A stretch of 59,076 bases of DNA from a virus. A program made the position numbers and the translations under genes. This document shows, in pieces, positions 39,870-47,192 of the stretch (within the stretch, counting starts at the first letter, position 1; each line of letters begins with the position of its first letter). A model generated the notes under the pieces. The model ran no database searches. It saw nothing but the letters and a program-made list of their open reading frames with translations, and had not been told where the DNA came from. Location of the stretch: the IMG/VR virus record IMGVR_UViG_3300025466_000037, positions 1 through 59,076 of that record. One strand, 5' to 3'.

Positions 39870-40462
39870 CCCAGTACTTGTTCTGTCTGGTGCATGACAA
39901 CAATTCTTTGCTCAGCACCAAACAAACCACCATTAATTACTTTGGTCAGACCGTTGTAGTCCTTGGCCTGCGCCAGTCTGTTACACCCGTGAGTTGACCA
40001 GAACCATCCCCCAATCGGAGCCGCCCACTTAGGTGTTCTAGCCCAATCTGGATTTGCCACCAAATCAATCCCCAAAGCCTTACCCGCATGATAAAAGTTG
40101 TCATGCCCAGTCAATTGGCAGATCGCTGAGCCTCTGAACCTCCACCCGTCACCAGAAGCTTCATCCCGATTTCCCATACGAAGTTGGTAAATGTGGTTTG
40201 CTATTTTTTCAGGCTTGTGGGCGTACTTCATAGCCTCGTCCATCGTTGGGAATCGCTTAGGCCACAGTTGCATGAGAGTCTCAGGACGGTAGTTCAGGTT
40301 CTCTTCTAAGCTTCTGAAGTGGTTGGATTCGTAGCTGAACTGCCCAATGAAGCAGGCTTGCTCCTCAGTTGTGTCAATATTGAAGTTTTTGAACGTCATG
40401 TTCAGCGGATCTACCCACTCAGCATTAATACCCAATTTATGAAGTTGATCAGCGGTAATCAT
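39866..40462 (-). CDS. Endolysin, glycoside hydrolase family 19
   Basis: The 198-residue protein matches phage GH19 endolysins. ACFIGQFSYESNHFRSLEENLNYR carries the catalytic Glu (Glu45 and Glu54 are candidates), followed by MQLWPKRFPTMDEAMKYAH and DGWRFRGSAICQLTGHDNF. It cuts peptidoglycan at the end of infection. There is no signal peptide or SAR segment, so it needs a holin. It follows the Rz/Rz1 pair with a four-base overlap. Confidence 0.88.
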   Translation of the reverse strand: MITADQLHKLGINAEWVDPLNMTFKNFNIDTTEEQACFIGQFSYESNHFRSLEENLNYRPETLMQLWPKRFPTMDEAMKYAHKPEKIANHIYQLRMGNRDEASGDGWRFRGSAICQLTGHDNFYHAGKALGIDLVANPDWARTPKWAAPIGGWFWSTHGCNRLAQAKDYNGLTKVINGGLFGAEQRIVVMHQTEQVLG

Positions 40463-40923
40463 TTGACCCCCTTGTTAACCAATTCTCTTACTTCGTTGTA
40501 TTGCTTGATACAGGCGTTGAGGGAGAGGATGGCTGTGTCACCGTCTGAGGCGATGCCGATAAGCTCTTTGACAGTCTGTCGCTCAGATTCGGACTCATTG
40601 GCTGTATTTGCTGATTGAGTGGTGGAACCTGAACTGGCTGATACACCACAGGAAGTCTGAGGTAACCGCAACTTGCCAGAGTCAGCGTCAGCATTAAGAC
40701 TAAATTTTTTGGATTGAACATCATCTTTGGCCTTCTTTAAAGCATTGTTAGCAACTACTAACTTTTTAGCATACTCAGCTTCTTTTGCACGAGCTTCAGT
40801 GTTTAAACGGGTAATTTCAGCTTGATCTTCGTCTACTCGTTGTTGATAGCCTGCATGGTGCTCATAGCCACCAAACCCGATTACAGCCAAAGCAACCCCT
40901 ATCCATACATAGATGTTAAACAC
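40459..40923 (-). CDS. Rz: Inner-membrane spanin (Rz-like)
   Basis: The 154-residue protein has an N-terminal membrane span (about 4-19) and then a periplasmic coiled coil (VDEDQAEITRLNTEARAKEAEYAKK). A polar C-terminal part follows. This is the i-spanin layout. A lipoprotein frame lies inside it (40488-40724), the classical Rz/Rz1 nesting. The two together fuse inner and outer membranes at lysis. Confidence 0.78.
   Translation of the reverse strand: MFNIYVWIGVALAVIGFGGYEHHAGYQQRVDEDQAEITRLNTEARAKEAEYAKKLVVANNALKKAKDDVQSKKFSLNADADSGKLRLPQTSCGVSASSGSTTQSANTANESESERQTVKELIGIASDGDTAILSLNACIKQYNEVRELVNKGVK
40488..40724 (-). CDS. Rz1: Outer-membrane spanin (Rz1-like), nested in Rz
   Basis: The 78-residue frame lies wholly inside Rz. 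It begins MMFNPKNLVLMLTLTLASCGYLRLP, a signal peptide with lipobox TLASC, followed by a Pro/Gln/Ser-rich mature part with no helix, typical of Rz1 o-spanins. Cys19 should be lipidated and held in the outer membrane. Nesting in an alternative frame of Rz is a known arrangement. Confidence 0.78.
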   Translation of the reverse strand: MMFNPKNLVLMLTLTLASCGYLRLPVVYQPVQVPPLNQQIQPMSPNLSDRLSKSLSASPQTVTQPSSPSTPVSSNTTK

Positions 40924-41401
40924 GAGTGCTCTCCCTTGCCTGAGCCGTTCTCATGCGTTCTTCATCACCTTCTAAGACGGGTGGTCCTGCGGGTGGGGGA
41001 GGAGGAGTCCAATTTGGGCTAGATCCACCGCCTGACATCATAACTATTGGAGCAGGTGGGGGAGGTGGAGGCGCTACATAAGCATCTTTACCTGCCTTGA
41101 CGTTGTTCATCATAGCTGTAGCCTCGTTGGTTAATCCCTTGGTCAAAATGCCTCCAATACCGCCCACAATGAGTAGGACGATGTCGTTGAGCATCTTGGT
41201 GTAGGCTTGGTCAATAGGAGCCATTTGTTTGATAGGCTGAGTGACAAAGGTCACCGAATACAGCAAAGCAAAGGTGATGAACGCAAATATCAGCGTTACC
41301 ACAATAACAACAAATGCCCGTACACGGACATCTATTTCATCGGCACTGAGCCTGGGTTGTTTGTTGCTGTTGGACAACCACTTGAGCAGTATTTCCTTCA
41401 A
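40916..41401 (-). CDS. Membrane protein with Pro-rich tail, holin candidate
   Basis: The protein has two membrane spans (AFVVIVVTLIFAFITFALLY, then IVLLIVGGIGGILTKG). A C-terminal tail follows, with two proline runs and Gly/Ser stretches. Its place directly before Rz makes it the best holin candidate. No ATG is in reach. TTG at 41401, with GGAG seven bases upstream, gives 161 residues; TTG at 41425 or 41377 is also possible. It overlaps the 41337 lipoprotein gene. Confidence 0.6.
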   Translation of the reverse strand: MKEILLKWLSNSNKQPRLSADEIDVRVRAFVVIVVTLIFAFITFALLYSVTFVTQPIKQMAPIDQAYTKMLNDIVLLIVGGIGGILTKGLTNEATAMMNNVKAGKDAYVAPPPPPPAPIVMMSGGGSSPNWTPPPPPAGPPVLEGDEERMRTAQARESTRV

Positions 41402-41570
41402 TTTTCTTCTCCAGTAAAGGGGCAATTAGATATTCTGGGCAAGTTTGATCAAACTCACAGCGAGGCTTTTGGCATTGGGAGGCACCAAAGTTATCAGGGT
41501 TTTGGCAAAAATAACGATAAGAGTCACCGCATCCTGCCAACAATAAAATCAATACAGCGCATATTCTCAT
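41337..41570 (-). CDS. Small Cys-rich lipoprotein
   Basis: The 77-residue protein starts MRICAVLILLLAGCGDSYR, with lipobox LLAGC. The mature part has four further Cys in its first forty residues (YFCQNP, SQCQKPRCEF, QTCPEY) and a Gln-rich end. It could be a second outer-membrane lysis component or an exclusion factor. It lies inside the lysis cluster. Confidence 0.6.
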   Translation of the reverse strand: MRICAVLILLLAGCGDSYRYFCQNPDNFGASQCQKPRCEFDQTCPEYLIAPLLEKKIEGNTAQVVVQQQQTTQAQCR

Positions 41571-41767
41571 TCTTCCCTCTTTTCCTTTTCACGCTCAAGT
41601 TCTTTTTTAAGCTTTTCAATCCTCTTGAGATCATTGGCAATTAATATCCGCTCCTGATGGATGTCCATGTAGATAAACCCAATCACAGGCAATACCAGAA
41701 CGAATAACAGCGCTAAGATAATGATGGTGATTACATACCCCCATGACTCACTCGATTTATTGCCCAC
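41567..41767 (-). CDS. Small single-pass membrane protein
   Basis: The 66-residue protein has one membrane span (about 8-30, VITIIILALLFVLVLPVIGF) and a highly charged Glu/Lys/Arg tail (KRIEKLKKELEREKEKREE) likely to be helical. Possible lysis accessory protein or antiholin. Overlaps both neighbours. Confidence 0.6.
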   Translation of the reverse strand: MGNKSSESWGYVITIIILALLFVLVLPVIGFIYMDIHQERILIANDLKRIEKLKKELEREKEKREE

Positions 41768-42462
41768 ATTAAACCCATGAAGTATATTGCCACGAATATT
41801 ACTGCTATCGTAGATGCTGTTTTGAACCAGATCCTCTCAGCTATCTCTCGTTGCTCAGCTTCAATCTGCCTTCTTTTCTTAAACTGCGCCTGCCTAGCAA
41901 TAGCCTGCTCATTCGCTATTGTGCCTAGCATCTTGTTAACTCGTGTATACAAATCTTTTAATTCTGGGGGCACTTGGTATACCATATACTCCCTTAGTTC
42001 TACACTCATCTCCTCCATTCTGGTCATTGCCAGAACTCGGTTAATCGCTTTTTCTGCCTGGTCACCCGTTGGATCGTAGACAGTCTTGGACAACATCTCT
42101 TCTTCTTCAATGTGATTCTTTAGTGCGTTGTACGCTTTAAAGAACGCTGTCAAATTCTTACCAATCTCAGAGTAAATTGCTGTTGGATCAAATTCCTCGG
42201 CCTTTTTTGCAGTTTTTCTGCGTTTTTCCTCATTAAATTCACTGTTTGGATGAATATCGGCTAAGGTTTTGGGCTTTGCAGGAGCAAACAAATTCTTGAG
42301 AAAACCAAGTATGCCTGTGACTTCTTTGCCAATCGCCTTGACCTCGTTAGCTGTCTTGACAACATCTTTAACCAGGGCTTGTCCTTCTCTGAACATTTCA
42401 CATCCCTGCTTAATGGCTTTGAAGGCGACATTTGCGGCGGCGATGAGGGTGAAAGGGTCAAT
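41731..42462 (-). CDS. Membrane-anchored helical protein, probable ATT start
   Basis: The protein is a long charged helix with a C-terminal membrane span (TIAVIFVAIYFMGLMWAI). The first in-frame ATG is at 42396. However, the 22 codons before it (IDPFTLIAAANVAFKAIKQG...) read as coding, with no ATG, GTG or TTG before the upstream stop. A GGAG lies six bases ahead of ATT at 42462, so a non-AUG start is likely (243 residues; 221 from the ATG). I recall DPFTLI-type N-termini in related phage proteins. Role unknown, possibly lysis-linked. Confidence 0.6.
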   Translation of the reverse strand: MDPFTLIAAANVAFKAIKQGCEMFREGQALVKDVVKTANEVKAIGKEVTGILGFLKNLFAPAKPKTLADIHPNSEFNEEKRRKTAKKAEEFDPTAIYSEIGKNLTAFFKAYNALKNHIEEEEMLSKTVYDPTGDQAEKAINRVLAMTRMEEMSVELREYMVYQVPPELKDLYTRVNKMLGTIANEQAIARQAQFKKRRQIEAEQREIAERIWFKTASTIAVIFVAIYFMGLMWAINRVSHGGM

Positions 42463-42463
42463 C

Positions 42464-42664
42464 TCAAACTCCGAATATCTTCTTTATAAATTCAGCCGCA
42501 ACCCCTGGCCCGAGAAGGATACAGAGCATGACACCGTAGAGCAAATACTCTATCTTGGTCATGCGCTTTTCACCAGTGGATAGCGATTGATGGATATTTT
42601 GATACCTCTCGGCACAAATAGCCTCATGAACCGCTAACCTTTTGTCAATATCGGCATCCATCAC
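42464..42664 (-). CDS. Small membrane protein, haemolysin XhlA-like
   Basis: The 66-residue protein has an N-terminal helix (IDKRLAVHEAICAERYQNIHQSL). A linker and one C-terminal membrane span (LLYGVMLCILLGPGVAAEFI) follow, ending KKIFGV. This layout resembles XhlA/holin-associated proteins. It precedes the membrane-anchored 42462 gene with which it may cooperate. Confidence 0.58.
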   Translation of the reverse strand: MMDADIDKRLAVHEAICAERYQNIHQSLSTGEKRMTKIEYLLYGVMLCILLGPGVAAEFIKKIFGV

Positions 42665-43035
42665 TTACTCGCAGGTTGGCAAGTAAACGCCTCTGGAGCT
42701 ACTGTAGCTATGACAGATGATTCCGTGGTCGTTACAGTCTCTACAACGGGGGTAGATTCAGCATCTGCAATAGGGGAGGTAGCCAAATCGGGTACAGGAT
42801 CACTATCAACAGTATCAGTGACGATATCAGGTGTTTCATTTGTAGGCTCTGAATCAGGAACAATAGGAGCGAAAGTTGTAGGCTCACCAATTGGTTCTGG
42901 CTTTGGACCTGGTACCGCATCTGTTGGAGGAGCATAACGCTTCTCAAGGAAATCCATAAACTTTAGGATTTCATCCATAACTTCAGTATCAAAGTCTTTC
43001 AGGTGATGTTCACGAATATCCTTGAGAAATTGCAT
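42661..43035 (-). CDS. Acidic Pro/Val/Thr-rich protein
   Basis: The 124-residue protein has a charged N-terminal helix (IREHHLKDFDTEVMDEILKFMDFLEKRY). A long low-complexity acidic Pro/Val/Thr/Ser tail follows, ending FTCQPASK. Such disordered tails are fast-changing. Function unknown. Confidence 0.5.
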   Translation of the reverse strand: MQFLKDIREHHLKDFDTEVMDEILKFMDFLEKRYAPPTDAVPGPKPEPIGEPTTFAPIVPDSEPTNETPDIVTDTVDSDPVPDLATSPIADAESTPVVETVTTTESSVIATVAPEAFTCQPASK

Positions 43036-43044
43036 ATAGCCCTC

Positions 43045-43236
43045 TTAAACGGTTGGTGTTGCTACGGTTTCTACAACAGATGCCTCTTGTACAACAGGCA
43101 ACTGAGCATTGAGTTGAGCTTCGATCTTTTTCATCAAAGGCCAAGCATTTGATTGAGTTGGTAATTGACCTAAAACATTCATGATGTCTTTAATTTCAGC
43201 GTCAAATAGTTCAAGATTAATTGCGTTCATAGTCAT
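43045..43236 (-). CDS. Small helical protein
   Basis: The 63-residue acidic protein (MTMNAINLELFDAEIKDIMN...) is helical at first and ends with a Val/Thr/Glu stretch (VVQEASVVETVATPTV). That end resembles the VVETVTTTE repeat of the adjacent 42661 protein, so the two may share a duplicated tail. Function unknown. Confidence 0.5.
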   Translation of the reverse strand: MTMNAINLELFDAEIKDIMNVLGQLPTQSNAWPLMKKIEAQLNAQLPVVQEASVVETVATPTV

Positions 43237-43244
43237 CCTATTTT

Positions 43245-43490
43245 TTATTCCGTTGGGTTCGGGGCAACGGCTTCCCCAATCGTAATTGTAGATGTGCTTC
43301 GGTCAATTGTCATCTCTCCTTCGCAGGCAATATTCCAGTCCTCCCCCGCCCTTTCTGAGTAGGATGGGACGTTGATTTTGACGTGCTTGCAAAGATACTC
43401 TTGAGTAGCATCAAACACCCTCCAAACGTGCTCTACAGTACCCCTTCCAGGCATTCCTCTGGACTTGTTAAACCTGATGGAGTACTTCAT
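43245..43490 (-). CDS. Hypothetical protein after the oxygenase gene
   Basis: The 81-residue protein, MKYSIRFNKSRGMPGRGTVE..., has strands typical of a small beta protein. It joins the oxygenase gene by an ATGA overlap, suggesting a linked role. No family recognised. Confidence 0.55.
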   Translation of the reverse strand: MKYSIRFNKSRGMPGRGTVEHVWRVFDATQEYLCKHVKINVPSYSERAGEDWNIACEGEMTIDRSTSTITIGEAVAPNPTE

Positions 43491-44098
43491 ACCACCACCA
43501 CTGGTTGTTGTTGTACGCCAACATTAAAATGGATGAATTTCAGTGGTTCATCACCGCCGTGTCTGGTAAAGCTGTGAGGTACCCAAGCATTGGTGAAAAA
43601 CAGTGTCCCCTTCCTTACTGGAAAGAGTAGTTTATTAGATGCGTAAGTGACTTTGTTTACGTCAGCTTCTGGCAGTTGGGTTAGGTGCTTAACCTCCCTA
43701 GAATCAGTGATAACAATACTGGAAGCCTTCTCTGGCTCATTCAGAAAGTAAAAACCAACAATTTGATTTCCTTCTCCGTGGGCGTGATCTTCCATCCCTG
43801 AGAACTTGTAGTGCTGTTGTCCCCACATAGATTGGAAATAAGTGATCTTGTCATCCATCTTATAGCCTTGGGAATTAAGAATATTCCAAGCTGTGGTGGC
43901 AATGTATCCCGCTAAATCTTTAACCCTTGGATCTAGATATAAGTTGTCAGTCATCTTGACTGGGTACAACTCATTAACGGGTTCTGTATTCCTTGCTATT
44001 GCCTCATCAAACGCCAATAAAGCGCCATCAACAAACTCAGGCTTTGAAATACTATATACCGCAGTAGCGAAATATATGGCTGTATCTAAATTATCCAT
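43487..44098 (-). CDS. 2OG-Fe(II) oxygenase-like protein
   Basis: The 203-residue protein has a double-stranded beta-helix pattern with HAHGEGNQIVGFYFLNEP as the first metal motif, KGTLFFTNAWVPHSFTRHGG as the second His, then KFIHFNVG. This is the order seen in phage 2-oxoglutarate/Fe(II) oxygenases of the P4H type, where HxH or HxD plus a distal His bind iron. Substrate is unknown; modification of protein, DNA base or host glycan is possible. A palindromic site lies upstream and a cupin gene precedes it. Confidence 0.68.
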   Translation of the reverse strand: MDNLDTAIYFATAVYSISKPEFVDGALLAFDEAIARNTEPVNELYPVKMTDNLYLDPRVKDLAGYIATTAWNILNSQGYKMDDKITYFQSMWGQQHYKFSGMEDHAHGEGNQIVGFYFLNEPEKASSIVITDSREVKHLTQLPEADVNKVTYASNKLLFPVRKGTLFFTNAWVPHSFTRHGGDEPLKFIHFNVGVQQQPVVVV

Positions 44099-44133
44099 AC
44101 CGTTCTCCTATTTATTGTACGGATAAGTATACT

Positions 44134-44148
44134 TTAACTTTCAGTTAG
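44134..44148 (-). promoter_or_regulatory. Degenerate operator before oxygenase gene
   Basis: TTAACTTTCAGTTAG matches the 15-bp palindrome of the early regions at nearly all positions. It overlaps the cupin stop and is followed on the minus strand by GTATACTT (a possible TATACT -10). It may place the oxygenase gene under the same regulator. Confidence 0.4.
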
Positions 44149-44432
44149 TACTTGCCTTCAGCAAAGACATTTACGAATACAGTATTGTCTTCCAGTGCCT
44201 CAATCTCGTGCCATTCATTGGCTACTAAATTAATAGGCTGAGTATCTTTATTCATGACCAAAGATCTATTTTCTTTACGAACAATGCAAGATCCTGCGTG
44301 ACACATTGTTGCATGAGCAAACCTATGTTCATGCTTTGGCAATCCTTCGCCTTTATTAGCATGAAATATATTAAGTGTCGCACCATCATAAGTTAATGAA
44401 TGATAAGGAGCTATTCTTATGGTTTCACTCAT
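44145..44432 (-). CDS. Small cupin-like protein
   Basis: The 95-residue protein has GEGLPKHEHRFAHATMCHAG, close to cupin motif 1 (G-x5-H-x-H-x3/4-E-x6-G, with the Glu replaced by His). PINLVANEWHEIEAL supplies a motif-2 His. A single cupin barrel with His ligands is likely, perhaps binding a metal and a small ligand. It joins the fibre-associated gene before it and is near the oxygenase gene. Confidence 0.6.
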   Translation of the reverse strand: MSETIRIAPYHSLTYDGATLNIFHANKGEGLPKHEHRFAHATMCHAGSCIVRKENRSLVMNKDTQPINLVANEWHEIEALEDNTVFVNVFAEGKY

Positions 44433-44902
44433 ATAGTTTGTGTCCCAGTTGTTGTTGTTTTTGTCTTAGGTAGCTTAGGCCAAGCATCCCAAGTTAAATA
44501 TGAAGTTAATCCGCACCAAGTAAGATATTGTTGCTGAATAGTATTTTGCAGACTCAACGCAGAAGTAAGTCCAGTTGCTGACAACCAGTCACCGTTAGGT
44601 ACGTTCAATTCTTGATAAACAATATCTGTATTGGGCTGTTCAGTTTGAAGTGTGCAGTTATGCCACTGAATACCACCTTCGACAACTAATTCTTTTTGAA
44701 CACAAAAATATCCAGAGTTCATTTGCTGTGTAAGCCAAGCATTAGCATTTGTTGTTAATAATGTTTGTGCATTATCAGATGTACCAATACTAAATACGCC
44801 GGTATATCCTGCGGCTTGACCTGCATCAATAGTTGCTTGGCTATCACAAACATAATCAACAGTCTGATTTACTAAATCATTTACTACATAAATGGTTGTC
44901 AT
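44429..44902 (-). CDS. Fibre-associated protein
   Basis: The 157-residue protein begins MTTIYVVNDLVNQTVDYVCD and has a Trp/Gln-rich C-terminal part (LTWCGLTSYLTWDAWPKLPKT). The ATG at 44902 forms an ATGA overlap with the Gly-rich gene. Its place after a putative adhesin suggests a fibre assembly or tip protein; that role is inference. Confidence 0.55.
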   Translation of the reverse strand: MTTIYVVNDLVNQTVDYVCDSQATIDAGQAAGYTGVFSIGTSDNAQTLLTTNANAWLTQQMNSGYFCVQKELVVEGGIQWHNCTLQTEQPNTDIVYQELNVPNGDWLSATGLTSALSLQNTIQQQYLTWCGLTSYLTWDAWPKLPKTKTTTTGTQTI

Positions 44903-45822
44903 GATACGCTTCCCCAAACATTTCCTGTTGTTATATAAGTGAGTGTATGTCCGTTCTTACTAATTGCGGCTCCACCTGAAGCTCCTATAGTCGAACCTCC
45001 ATTAGGTGCTCTTCCTCCTGATGCGCCCCATCCTCCACCACCTCCACTACCATCCGTACCGCCTCCATTATTGCCCCCTCCATTTGAAGATCCACCATTT
45101 CCTCCAGTGTAGTTATAAAAGGTAACATGATAAAGAGCACCGCCACCACCACCTGCGCCACCACCAAAGCCACCTGCGGAAGTGCCAGAACCTCCAGAAC
45201 CCCCAGAACCAGGTAATTGTCTACCACCTCCACCTCCAGCCCCGTAATAAACACAAGTACAACTCCCACAACAAAAATACTTATAATAGCTTCCATTACC
45301 ACCCGCTGAACCAATGCTTCCACCACCCCCTGGACTAGAACAATTAAGACCAGCGCCGCCACTACCACCACCTGCGCCACCACCACCTCCCGAACCTTGA
45401 CCGCCTGCACCTCCACCGCCTCCCGCAATATAACTATTGTTGGTTATAGAAGTATCAAACCCTAATGATAATGCAGGCCCTCCTGCGGTGGCATTTATTG
45501 ACGTACCGCCATTAACACCGATAGAACCAATACCACCACAACCAATAATATATCCGTTATTAACAAGAGTTAACGTATCTCCAGTTGTTCCACCAGTGAG
45601 TGTTAGTCCATAATTACCTGTACTAGATGCCCATAAATAAACGCCACTGTTGACAGTTACAGTAACTATAGTTTTACCTGCTACATATCCAGTAATAGTG
45701 GATATATTTAAAGAAGCATTGGATGTGGATGTAGTGAATGTGTATGAGGCAAGAGCAGGTCCACCCGCAGTAAGACCAAACCCTTTTCCAGACATTCCGC
45801 CTCTTGTAATAATTGTTGGCAT
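44899..45822 (-). CDS. Gly-rich adhesin-like protein
   Basis: The 307-residue protein has an N-terminal beta part and then long glycine tracts (GGGGGAGG, GGGGGGR-like and GGSSNGGGNNGGG) separated by short variable loops. This resembles the gp38-type adhesins of T-even phages, in which polyglycine helices pack and loops decide receptor choice. It lies among fibre genes. Receptor binding is inferred from the architecture. Confidence 0.65.
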   Translation of the reverse strand: MPTIITRGGMSGKGFGLTAGGPALASYTFTTSTSNASLNISTITGYVAGKTIVTVTVNSGVYLWASSTGNYGLTLTGGTTGDTLTLVNNGYIIGCGGIGSIGVNGGTSINATAGGPALSLGFDTSITNNSYIAGGGGGAGGQGSGGGGGAGGGSGGAGLNCSSPGGGGSIGSAGGNGSYYKYFCCGSCTCVYYGAGGGGGRQLPGSGGSGGSGTSAGGFGGGAGGGGGALYHVTFYNYTGGNGGSSNGGGNNGGGTDGSGGGGGWGASGGRAPNGGSTIGASGGAAISKNGHTLTYITTGNVWGSVS

Positions 45823-46239
45823 TTAAATCTCCTGAGCACCAATAACTATTGGTTGTTTCATAACTATTGGTCTTCCGTTTGGATACCATTTATCAGATAT
45901 TCTTATCTTTGAATCTTGAACGCCTTGTTCACTTGCGGCTTGCATTAACTTGCCATAATTATCTGGATCATCTTCTCTATCTTTGATAATATTTGTGAGC
46001 AGTTCACCGCAAAATAATTCAAATTCACGATTATTCAAATCTAAATTATGTGGATTCTCATAAACATCATAATCAAAGTCAAAACGGCTCATAATATATC
46101 CGTCTTCAACATATTTCATGATGCCAGATGCACCAAATTCCAAGATTACATCTTTGTATTTTCCAGTAAGTATCTGTGCTCTATTTTGAAATAAATTCAG
46201 ATCTGAATATTCGTAGATGTAATCTATGTTATTTTTCAT
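45823..46239 (-). CDS. Hypothetical protein in the fibre cluster
   Basis: The 138-residue, Asp/Tyr/Asn-rich acidic protein (MKNNIDYIYEYSDLNLFQNR...) has no low-complexity beta repeats, unlike its neighbours. It is AT-rich compared with flanking genes, which hints at separate acquisition. Function unknown; a fibre chaperone is possible. Confidence 0.5.
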   Translation of the reverse strand: MKNNIDYIYEYSDLNLFQNRAQILTGKYKDVILEFGASGIMKYVEDGYIMSRFDFDYDVYENPHNLDLNNREFELFCGELLTNIIKDREDDPDNYGKLMQAASEQGVQDSKIRISDKWYPNGRPIVMKQPIVIGAQEI

Positions 46240-46242
46240 ATG

Positions 46243-47166
46243 TTATTTGAATTGTGTTACCGATGCCAATACAGTATAGGTTGCACTTGCTGTCTTGATA
46301 ATCGTGTACGTATAGACATCAATACCTGACGCATTACCAGAGGTTGGTGCAGATCCTCCCTGCCACTTAGTCGTTACTCCAGATGAAGATCCATCAATTG
46401 TGAGCGTACCGTTCATGTAGTAAGCCGTAGATCCTTGGGTCGCTAGTATAGCAATAGTTGCAGACTGCCCAGTAGCCAAAGCCGTATTCATGGTTGTACC
46501 AGAGCTAAATGCCAAGTTTTGAGTCCAGTTGGCACTTGCGTTGGATGAATAGTACTGTACAGCGCCAGTGTTGTAATAGGCTGTAGGCGTAGAGTTAATA
46601 GCACCCGCAGTTGTATTTACAGTCTCAGCGGCGTTGGCTAAAACAGAAGCAAAAGTAGATGTTGATCCACTGAAAGTTTGAGTAGCTGTCCATGAATTAG
46701 CAGTACTCAATGAAACTGTGGATAAAGTACCAGAAGTTGGGAACGTAACAGATGTATTGGCTGTTAAAGTTCCTGTAAATGTATATGCGCCTGAGAATGT
46801 GACGTTTCCGCCAATAGTTACGGTACTAGATCCGTTATTAACACCAGTACCACCATAAGTACCAGACAATGTAGCACTTGAAGCAAATAATCCAGATGAG
46901 TTATTAGTTACAACGCCTGCTGTATTGAAGGCTGAATTGGTAATTGATGTAGAAGCAGTAAGTGTAGAAAAAGATCCGCTTGTCGCCGCTTTAGTAGCCA
47001 ATACCTGAACAGTACCGCCATTATCCTTATAGAACAACTTACCATCCGTATAGTTCAGCGCCAACTCAGCACCAGTAGATCCGCTTGTTAAATTGGATGC
47101 TGATGGTACGTTAGTGGTCGTTCCACTAGCGTAAATTAGTATTGGGGTATATCCACTTTGTGCCAT
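46243..47166 (-). CDS. Tail fibre protein (307 aa)
   Basis: The 307-residue protein starts YTPILIYASGTTTNVPSASN and ELALNYTDGKLFYKDN, the usual N-terminal motif of phage fibre proteins. Ser/Thr/Gly beta repeats follow (YGGTGVNNGSSTVTIGG, FTGTLTANTSVTF). It is probably trimeric on the tail. Confidence 0.65.
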   Translation of the reverse strand: MAQSGYTPILIYASGTTTNVPSASNLTSGSTGAELALNYTDGKLFYKDNGGTVQVLATKAATSGSFSTLTASTSITNSAFNTAGVVTNNSSGLFASSATLSGTYGGTGVNNGSSTVTIGGNVTFSGAYTFTGTLTANTSVTFPTSGTLSTVSLSTANSWTATQTFSGSTSTFASVLANAAETVNTTAGAINSTPTAYYNTGAVQYYSSNASANWTQNLAFSSGTTMNTALATGQSATIAILATQGSTAYYMNGTLTIDGSSSGVTTKWQGGSAPTSGNASGIDVYTYTIIKTASATYTVLASVTQFK

Positions 47167-47192
47167 GTTAAATTCCTTTTCTCAATTTTATC

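Noticed and set aside
44985-45428. 147-codon alternative minus-strand frame inside the Gly-rich gene
   Set aside because: Low-complexity Val/Glu-rich translation results from shifted GGN codons; no ribosome site is seen.
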